From the NCBI GenBank assembly GCA_024278645.1, contig JAJRST010000040.1, positions 1-11,460 of the forward strand: a stretch of 11,460 nt of DNA, given 5' to 3'. The notes beneath the pieces were generated by a model. That model was not told the DNA's origin, made no database searches, and saw only the letters and a list, made by a program, of their open reading frames with translations. Both the position numbers and the translations under genes were made by a program. The stretch is from a bacterium. Lineage in GTDB: Bacteria > Zhuqueibacterota > Zhuqueibacteria > Residuimicrobiales > Krinioviventaceae. This document shows positions 6,890-11,460 of the stretch, piece by piece. The first letter of the stretch is position 1. Each line of letters opens with the position of its first letter.

Positions 6890-6961
6890 CGCCAATGACT
6901 TTTCGTTTTAACCGGTATTCTGCCAAAGTGTATATCCGAACAGTTTCAGTAAACCAGGAAC

Positions 6962-7010
6962 AAGCTCGCGTTAATACTGGTTTTAACTCATGTTGCACCG
7001 GGCTTTTTTT
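6962..7010 (+). terminator. Probable intrinsic terminator between the operons
   Basis: AAGCTCG (6962-6968) pairs with CGGGCTT (6999-7005) with one T-G pair, enclosing an inner GTTAA/TTAAC stem (6970-6974 with 6983-6987). Seven Ts follow at 7004-7010. The stem is imperfect with an 11-base unpaired stretch, so strength is uncertain. The position fits the end of the cyclase operon transcript. Confidence 0.45.
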
Positions 7011-7012
7011 GC

Positions 7013-7041
7013 TTGTGAATAAGGGAAAATAACAATATATT
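7013..7041 (+). promoter_or_regulatory. Possible sigma-70-like promoter for the TPR/glycosyltransferase operon
   Basis: TTGTGA (7013-7018) and TATATT (7036-7041) are separated by 17 bases and match the -35 and -10 consensus at four and five of six positions. A start near 7048 would leave a leader of under ten bases before GTG 7057, or about 24 before the in-frame TTG at 7072. This makes the promoter or the chosen start codon doubtful. Confidence 0.3.
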
Positions 7042-7056
7042 TACCGCTCATTAACC

Positions 7057-9060
7057 GTGGGAAACAGGATTTTGCTTAAAAAGAAAATTTACATCTTTAT
7101 TATCTACCTGGCTTTTATACTTGCGGGTTGCAGCGGCAGCCGCAAATTGACGACGTCGAATGCCGCAAAGCCGCAATATAACAAGGCCGCCCTCAACCAA
7201 ATGATCGACGGCGCCATCATGGAGCTGCTCGAACGTCCCCGCGAGGCGCTGTCCTACTATCATCACGCCGCCGAGCTTGATTCCTCCTCTCCCGGCATTT
7301 ATGTGACCATGGCGGAAAATTACTATAAAATTAAAGAGCCGGACGTCAGCATCAGTGTGGCGAAAAAGGCCTTGCGCCTGGACCCTGAAAATGTCGACGC
7401 CCTCTACATCCTGGCGCTCAGCTACGAGGCCGAAAAAGAGTATACAAAAGCCATGGCCGTGTACGAGGATCTCGTCGAGTTGCGCCCCACCGATCTCGAG
7501 GCGCTGTACTATTTGACCTCGTTGCAGGTCATTTCCGGTCTGCCAAAGAAAGCGCTGAGCACCTACAAACAGATGTCGAAACTGGGCTTTAACGATCCGG
7601 GCTATCTTCTCGGCGTGGGCAATTTGTTTCTGGGCCACAACGCCGTCGATCAGGCGGAGCTAATTTACAAGGATATCCTGGCCGCGCATCCGAAATTCGA
7701 GGCGCCCTACCTGGCCCTGGCCAAAACCAGCAAGGTCAAGGGCGATACGACAAAAGCCATTGAATGGTATGAAAGAGCCTTGCAGCAAAATCCGCATTTT
7801 CAGGATTCCCGCGAAGAGCTGAAGCAGATTTTTGAAAAGCGTAAGGACTGGAAATCGGCGGTCGTCGTGTTCGAGAAACTGGTCAAGGCCGACAGCACGG
7901 ATCTTTCCAACAAACTGGAATTGGGTCGCTATTATTTTCTAAACGGCGACATGGAAAATAGCCGGGCGATTCATGAACGGGCCGTGCGCCAGCATCCGTT
8001 GAGCGAGCGCGCCTACGTCGCCCTGGGCGCTCTTTATATGGAACAGGGGGACACCCTGGCGGCGATTCAAACGTTGCAATCGGCCCTTCGGAAAAAGCAA
8101 TCTTTTTATCGTGCGCGCGCCGAGCTGCGCGATATTTACGCCTCGCAAAAGCAGTGGGATGACGCCATTGCCCTGTACGAGCCCCTGAAGGACAATGACA
8201 CCACCTACGTCGGCGCGCGGATCGAAATTGCTCATCTGTTGGTCAGCAAGGGCGATACGCTTCAGGCCATTCGAAACCTGGAGCCGCTGTTGGAGACGCA
8301 TCCCGATGACTGGCGCATTCCGCTTACGCTAGGCCGCTTTTATTTTATTATGAATAATAATGCAAAGTCCGCCGAAAATTTCGACAGGGCGCTCAAGCAT
8401 CGCGACGATCTCCCGGAACTGTGGGTGCTGCGCGGTCTGGCCTATATGCGTCAGGACAGCCTTGGCCTGGCGCAACAAAATTTTGAAGAGGCGTTGAAGA
8501 AATTCCCGGATAGTCCCGAGATCAATTACTACATGGGAAACATCCTGGCGCGGCGGAAAAAATTTGCCCGGTCGCTCGCTTATTATCATAAATCGCTGGA
8601 AGGCGATCCACATAATGAGCAAGTCGCTCTCTCCCTCGCCGGCGCTTATGACGAGCTAAAGCAGTATGATCGTTCCGAGGTGCTGTATAAGCAACTGCTC
8701 AAGAGCAACCCCGATCGCCCCATTGTGCTGAACAACTATGCCTATCATCTCTCGGTGCAGGGCAAGGAGCTGGACAGGGCGCTGGAAATGTCCAAACGCG
8801 CCGTGGAGGCGGAGCCTGACAACGGCCCCTATCTTGATACGCTTGGCTGGATATATTTTCAGATGGGCCGGTATATGGAAGCAAAAATGTATATTGAAAA
8901 GGCGCTCGAACGCAGCCCGGACGCCGCCGAAGTCATCGAGCATCTTGGCGACGTTTATGAAAAGCTTGGCGACCAGGCGATGGCCGAGAGGTATTGGCTC
9001 AAGGCTTACGAGTTGGACGGGAGACGCCTCAGACTACGGGAAAAGCTGGGACTGCATTAG
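7057..9060 (+). CDS. Large TPR-repeat lipoprotein
   Basis: 667 residues from GTG. A basic start, a hydrophobic stretch (residues 11-23) and the lipobox LAGC with Cys25 give a lipoprotein signal, so the protein is exported and lipid-anchored. The rest is a nearly unbroken run of tetratricopeptide repeats, roughly 15 or more. Examples are the helix pairs ending ALRLDPEN, ALQQNPHF, ALKKFPDS and AVEAEPDN; the C-terminal repeats (LNNYAYHLSVQGK, LDTLGWIYFQMGRYMEAK) are the most canonical. TPR arrays bind other proteins, so a scaffold role in envelope assembly is likely, but no enzymatic domain is present. No ribosome site precedes GTG 7057; TTG 7072 is an alternative that keeps the lipobox. The stop is two bases before the next start. 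It ends in TAG. Family assignment is firm, role unknown. Confidence 0.88.
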   Translation: MGNRILLKKKIYIFIIYLAFILAGCSGSRKLTTSNAAKPQYNKAALNQMIDGAIMELLERPREALSYYHHAAELDSSSPGIYVTMAENYYKIKEPDVSISVAKKALRLDPENVDALYILALSYEAEKEYTKAMAVYEDLVELRPTDLEALYYLTSLQVISGLPKKALSTYKQMSKLGFNDPGYLLGVGNLFLGHNAVDQAELIYKDILAAHPKFEAPYLALAKTSKVKGDTTKAIEWYERALQQNPHFQDSREELKQIFEKRKDWKSAVVVFEKLVKADSTDLSNKLELGRYYFLNGDMENSRAIHERAVRQHPLSERAYVALGALYMEQGDTLAAIQTLQSALRKKQSFYRARAELRDIYASQKQWDDAIALYEPLKDNDTTYVGARIEIAHLLVSKGDTLQAIRNLEPLLETHPDDWRIPLTLGRFYFIMNNNAKSAENFDRALKHRDDLPELWVLRGLAYMRQDSLGLAQQNFEEALKKFPDSPEINYYMGNILARRKKFARSLAYYHKSLEGDPHNEQVALSLAGAYDELKQYDRSEVLYKQLLKSNPDRPIVLNNYAYHLSVQGKELDRALEMSKRAVEAEPDNGPYLDTLGWIYFQMGRYMEAKMYIEKALERSPDAAEVIEHLGDVYEKLGDQAMAERYWLKAYELDGRRLRLREKLGLH

Positions 9061-9062
9061 GC

Positions 9063-9872
9063 ATGTTTTTATTTTCAAAATTTAAAAAAAATCGTGTACA
9101 GCGGTCATTTATATTATTCGGGATGACCGCTTTATTGTTATTAACCGCCTGCGGTCAATGGCGCGGCGTGCAGATCAAACCGACGGAGACGCGAATCGAC
9201 GTGGTGCGGGAGATTGTGCGGCAAAACTGGGAGCAGCTCGAAACGCTGCACGGTTTCGGACGCATCATCATGGAATCGCCGCGGCAATCGTTTTCCGGGC
9301 GCGCCGTGGTCAACGTCAAGGTCCCGGATTCCGTGTACATCAAGATAGAAGCCATCCTGGGGCTGGACGTGGGCGTCATATTCGCGGACAAAAAATCGTT
9401 CCTTGTTTTTTCTCCCATGGAAAAACTGGCGTACGCCGGCGCCAGCGAGGATACGCTCAATCTAAAGATGTACCTTGGATTTGATTTGACTTTTCCCATG
9501 TTGATGCACCTCATTTCCGGCGTCGCCTTGCTGCCGGATCTTGACGACGCCGTGATGCACAACGACGGAGAACAGCTCGAAATAACCGGCCGCAAAAACG
9601 GCCTGTCTTTCGAATACTCTATTGACACGAAATTCGGCATGGTGTCCAAGGTCATCGTGCGCGATGACCAGGGTCAGGTGCATCTCATCGAGGAATACAA
9701 GCGGTTCGTCAGGGTGGGTTCTGTTCGGGCGCCGAAAATGATGCGCTATATCCGTCCCGCTCGAAAAGAATCGCTCACCCTTTTTTACGAGCAACTGGAT
9801 GTGAACAAGCCCATTCCGCCAAAAGATTTTTATATCAAATTGCCAAAGGATATTTTAAAGATAAGGCTCTAG
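9063..9872 (+). CDS. LolB/DUF4292-like outer-membrane lipoprotein
   Basis: 269 residues from ATG 9063. A longer frame opens at 8994 inside the TPR gene, but the ATG follows that gene's stop by two bases and directly precedes a proper signal peptide (KKNRVQRSF, then a hydrophobic stretch and LTAC with Cys30). The start at 9063 is therefore preferred. The mature part resembles the LolB/DUF4292 fold: an early helix (VVREIVRQNWEQLETLHGFGRI) followed by strands such as VVNVKVPDSVYIKIEAILGLDVGVIFAD, split here as VVNVKVPDSVYIKIE and AILGLDVGVIFAD, then MEKLAYAG. This fold makes a half-barrel that binds lipid or lipoprotein acyl chains. It probably acts at the periplasmic face or outer membrane, in a lipid-handling role, next to a TPR scaffold and glycosyltransferases. 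Family call by motif memory, moderately sure. It ends in TAG. Confidence 0.75.
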   Translation: MFLFSKFKKNRVQRSFILFGMTALLLLTACGQWRGVQIKPTETRIDVVREIVRQNWEQLETLHGFGRIIMESPRQSFSGRAVVNVKVPDSVYIKIEAILGLDVGVIFADKKSFLVFSPMEKLAYAGASEDTLNLKMYLGFDLTFPMLMHLISGVALLPDLDDAVMHNDGEQLEITGRKNGLSFEYSIDTKFGMVSKVIVRDDQGQVHLIEEYKRFVRVGSVRAPKMMRYIRPARKESLTLFYEQLDVNKPIPPKDFYIKLPKDILKIRL

Positions 9873-9874
9873 TC

Positions 9875-10828
9875 ATGTCCGCAACAGCGCAAAAGATCGA
9901 CGTCTCCATCGTCATCCCCATGCTCAACGAAGAAGAGTCCATTGGCGAGCTGTCGAGGCAAATCATCGAGGTTATGACCCGGATAAATAAATCCTTTGAG
10001 ATTATTTTTATCGACGACGGCTCCACGGATGCGTCGCCAGCAGCGGCCAAGGCGCTGCATGAAAAGGATTCGCGCATCAAGCTGATCGAATTTCGCAAAA
10101 ACTATGGCAAGGCGGCGGCGCTGGCCGCCGGTTTCAAAATGGCCGCCGGGGACATCGTCGTCACCATGGACGCCGATCTGCAGGACGACCCCAATGAAAT
10201 CCCCAATTTATTGCAAAAGCTGGATGAAGGCTATGACTTGGTCTCCGGCTGGAAAAAAGTACGTCACGACCCGTTCATTAAAACGCAGACATCCAAGGTG
10301 TACAACTATTTCACCTCGCTGTTCAGCGGCATCCGGCTGCACGATTTTAATTGCGGCCTCAAGGCCTATCGCGCCGAGGTCGTCAAAACGATGAGCGTCT
10401 ACGGCGAATTGCACCGCTACCTGCCGGTCATCGCCCATCGCAACGGCTACCGGGTGACCGAGATTCCGGTTACACATCACCCGCGAAAATACGGCGAGTC
10501 CAAATACGGCGTCGCCCGCTTTACGCGCGGCGCTTTTGATCTGCTGACCATCTCTTTTTTGACTCGCTACAAAAAGCGACCGCTGCATCTGTTCGGCTCA
10601 TGGGGGCTCATTTCCACCTTTTTCGGCCTAGTCGTTTTGCTTTACCTGGCCGTGCAGAAAATCGTCTATGGTCAGCATTTGAGCAACCGTCCGCTGCTGT
10701 TCCTCGGTTTGCTCATGGTCATCATCGGCGTGCAGTTTTTTTCCATCGGTCTGTTGGGAGAAATGATCACCGAATCGCGCTCCGAATCCGACAATTATTT
10801 GGTCAAGCATTATATCGGGTGGGAGTAA
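9875..10828 (+). CDS. Family 2 glycosyltransferase, polyprenyl-phosphate type, with two membrane segments
   Basis: 317 residues with ATG two bases after the previous stop; AAGG at 9863-9866 is a plausible ribosome site. A GT-A fold starts at VSIVIPMLNEEES. DDGSTD (47-52) binds the nucleotide sugar, DADLQDDP (99-106) includes the metal-binding DxD, and RKYGESKYG (204-212) is the basic loop typical of polyprenyl-phosphate mannosyl/glucosyl transferases of the DPM1, GtrB and ArnC kind. Two C-terminal hydrophobic helices (about 239-262 and 273-296) anchor it in the inner membrane. It probably moves a hexose from a nucleotide sugar onto undecaprenyl phosphate on the cytoplasmic face, giving a donor for periplasmic glycosylation. 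Sugar and acceptor cannot be read from sequence. Confidence 0.9.
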   Translation: MSATAQKIDVSIVIPMLNEEESIGELSRQIIEVMTRINKSFEIIFIDDGSTDASPAAAKALHEKDSRIKLIEFRKNYGKAAALAAGFKMAAGDIVVTMDADLQDDPNEIPNLLQKLDEGYDLVSGWKKVRHDPFIKTQTSKVYNYFTSLFSGIRLHDFNCGLKAYRAEVVKTMSVYGELHRYLPVIAHRNGYRVTEIPVTHHPRKYGESKYGVARFTRGAFDLLTISFLTRYKKRPLHLFGSWGLISTFFGLVVLLYLAVQKIVYGQHLSNRPLLFLGLLMVIIGVQFFSIGLLGEMITESRSESDNYLVKHYIGWE

Positions 10829-11460
10829 GTGGCGAAAAAGGCGGACAACTTTATTTCGGTCATCGTTCCTTCGTACAATCGCAAATCGGAGATCGAAGAG
10901 CTGCTGCATTCGCTCTCCCGGCAGGAGTTGCCGCGGGAGCTGTTCGAAGTGATTATTGTCGACGACGGCTCCACCGACGGTACGGAAGAATGGGTGGCCG
11001 CGTTCTCGAAAAACTCCGATCTCAATATTCGTTTCCTTCGCCAGGATCACCAGGGGCCGGGCGCCGCGCGCAACCTGGGCATGGAAAACGCCCGCGGCGT
11101 TGTGTTTGTGTTCATCGACTCGGATTGCACGGCGCCGCCGAACTGGCTGAGCGTCATTAAAAAAGCCTTTGACGACGATCCCGAACTGCGCGCCTTTGGC
11201 GGCCGCGACGATGCGCGCGCCGATTTCCCGCCGCTGCTGCTGGCGATCAATTACTCTATGACCTCGTTCCTGACCACCGGCGGCATGCGCGGCGGCAAAA
11301 AGAAACGCCTGGCAAAATTTTATCCGCGCAGCTTTAACATGGGGCTGCATCGCGAACTGTATGAAAAAATCGGCGGATTCGGCGGTCTGCGGCACGGGCA
11401 GGATATCGAGTTCAGCAACCGGATCATCAAAAGCGGCGTCAAAGTGGCTTACCTGCGGGA
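10829..11460 (+). CDS. Second family 2 glycosyltransferase, 3' end beyond the window
   Basis: Open from GTG 10829, which directly follows the TAA of the previous gene; GGGAG at 10821-10825 serves as ribosome site. 210 codons are visible and the frame is still open at the end. It begins FISVIVPSYNRKSEIEELL, then DDGSTDGT (residues 47-54), GPGAARNLGMENARG, and IDSDC with the metal-binding DSD. A later block (SFNMGLHRELYEKIGGFGG, then HGQDIEFSNRI) carries the ED-like acceptor-side motif (QDIEF) of family 2 transferases. No membrane segment is seen in the available part. It is likely a cytoplasmic enzyme adding sugars to a lipid-linked glycan with its neighbour. Donor unknown. Confidence 0.88.
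   Translation, partial: MAKKADNFISVIVPSYNRKSEIEELLHSLSRQELPRELFEVIIVDDGSTDGTEEWVAAFSKNSDLNIRFLRQDHQGPGAARNLGMENARGVVFVFIDSDCTAPPNWLSVIKKAFDDDPELRAFGGRDDARADFPPLLLAINYSMTSFLTTGGMRGGKKKRLAKFYPRSFNMGLHRELYEKIGGFGGLRHGQDIEFSNRIIKSGVKVAYLR

Larger units (their letters stand above)
6713..7056 (+). other. 344-base gap between the two operons
   Basis: No gene is convincing here. A 104-codon frame from TTG 6718 to 7032 runs through three palindromes and a probable terminator and has no ribosome site. The gap holds the palindromic repeats, a terminator and a candidate promoter described separately. It also contains a long-range pairing of AACCGGTATT (6910-6919) with AATACTGGTT (6973-6982): ten pairs including one G-T, with a 53-base loop. 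Confidence 0.6.

Noticed and set aside
6718..7032. 104-codon frame in the operon gap
   Set aside because: TTG start without ribosome site; it runs through three palindromes and a probable terminator, and the translation resembles nothing.
8994..9062. Longer start for the LolB-like lipoprotein inside the TPR gene
   Set aside because: It would place 23 extra non-signal residues before a good lipoprotein signal peptide; ATG 9063 directly follows the TPR stop and fits better.
10600..11160. 186-codon plus-strand frame spanning the junction of the two glycosyltransferases
   Set aside because: It overlaps two well-supported genes in another frame and its translation has no recognisable motif.
10628..11395. 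255-codon minus-strand frame opposite the two glycosyltransferases
   Set aside because: Both plus-strand frames carry family 2 motifs across the region; the minus frame reflects codon bias.

Overview
The window is about 52% GC by eye and every gene I can support lies on the + strand. Two tightly packed operons are separated by one 344-base gap. Two proteins carry lipoprotein signal peptides, which fits a didermic bacterium. The long TPR lipoprotein followed by a LolB/DUF4292-like lipoprotein resembles genes of the FCB side of the tree (Bacteroidota, Calditrichota, Zixibacteria and relatives). That placement is a guess from gene style, not a determination.

Region 1 (147-6712) looks like one isoprenoid operon. 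In order it encodes a two-cluster 4Fe-4S ferredoxin-like protein, a radical SAM enzyme, a fusion of a DUF116 domain to an all-trans polyprenyl diphosphate synthase, a stand-alone prenyltransferase/squalene-oxidase-repeat protein, and a squalene-hopene-cyclase-like class II terpene cyclase with an intact DADD acid motif. Junctions are 5, 9, -65 and 17 bases. The cyclase frame (4787-6712) is cut by a single in-frame TAG at 5636-5638. Cyclase homology runs straight across it in the same frame, so the two open reading frames seen there (4787-5638 and 5678-6712) are halves of one 641-codon gene. TAG ends at least three other genes here, so the stop is not explained by genome-wide recoding. A recent nonsense mutation, a base-calling or assembly error, or readthrough remain possible.

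Region 2 (6713-7056) carries no convincing gene. It holds three small palindromes sharing a CAAGC/GCTTGG core, a probable terminator with a seven-T tail, and a possible sigma-70-like promoter for the next operon.

Region 3 (7057-11460) is a second operon with junctions of 2, 2 and 0 bases. It encodes a large TPR lipoprotein, a LolB/DUF4292-like lipoprotein, a membrane-anchored family 2 glycosyltransferase of the polyprenyl-phosphate type, and a second family 2 glycosyltransferase that runs off the window. It reads as an envelope lipid or glycan module.

The most interesting proposal is that region 1 makes and redox-modifies a cyclised polyprenoid (hopanoid-like) lipid: the synthase supplies a prenyl chain, the cyclase folds it, and the ferredoxin and radical SAM proteins modify it. 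No squalene synthase is visible in the window, so the substrate is open.
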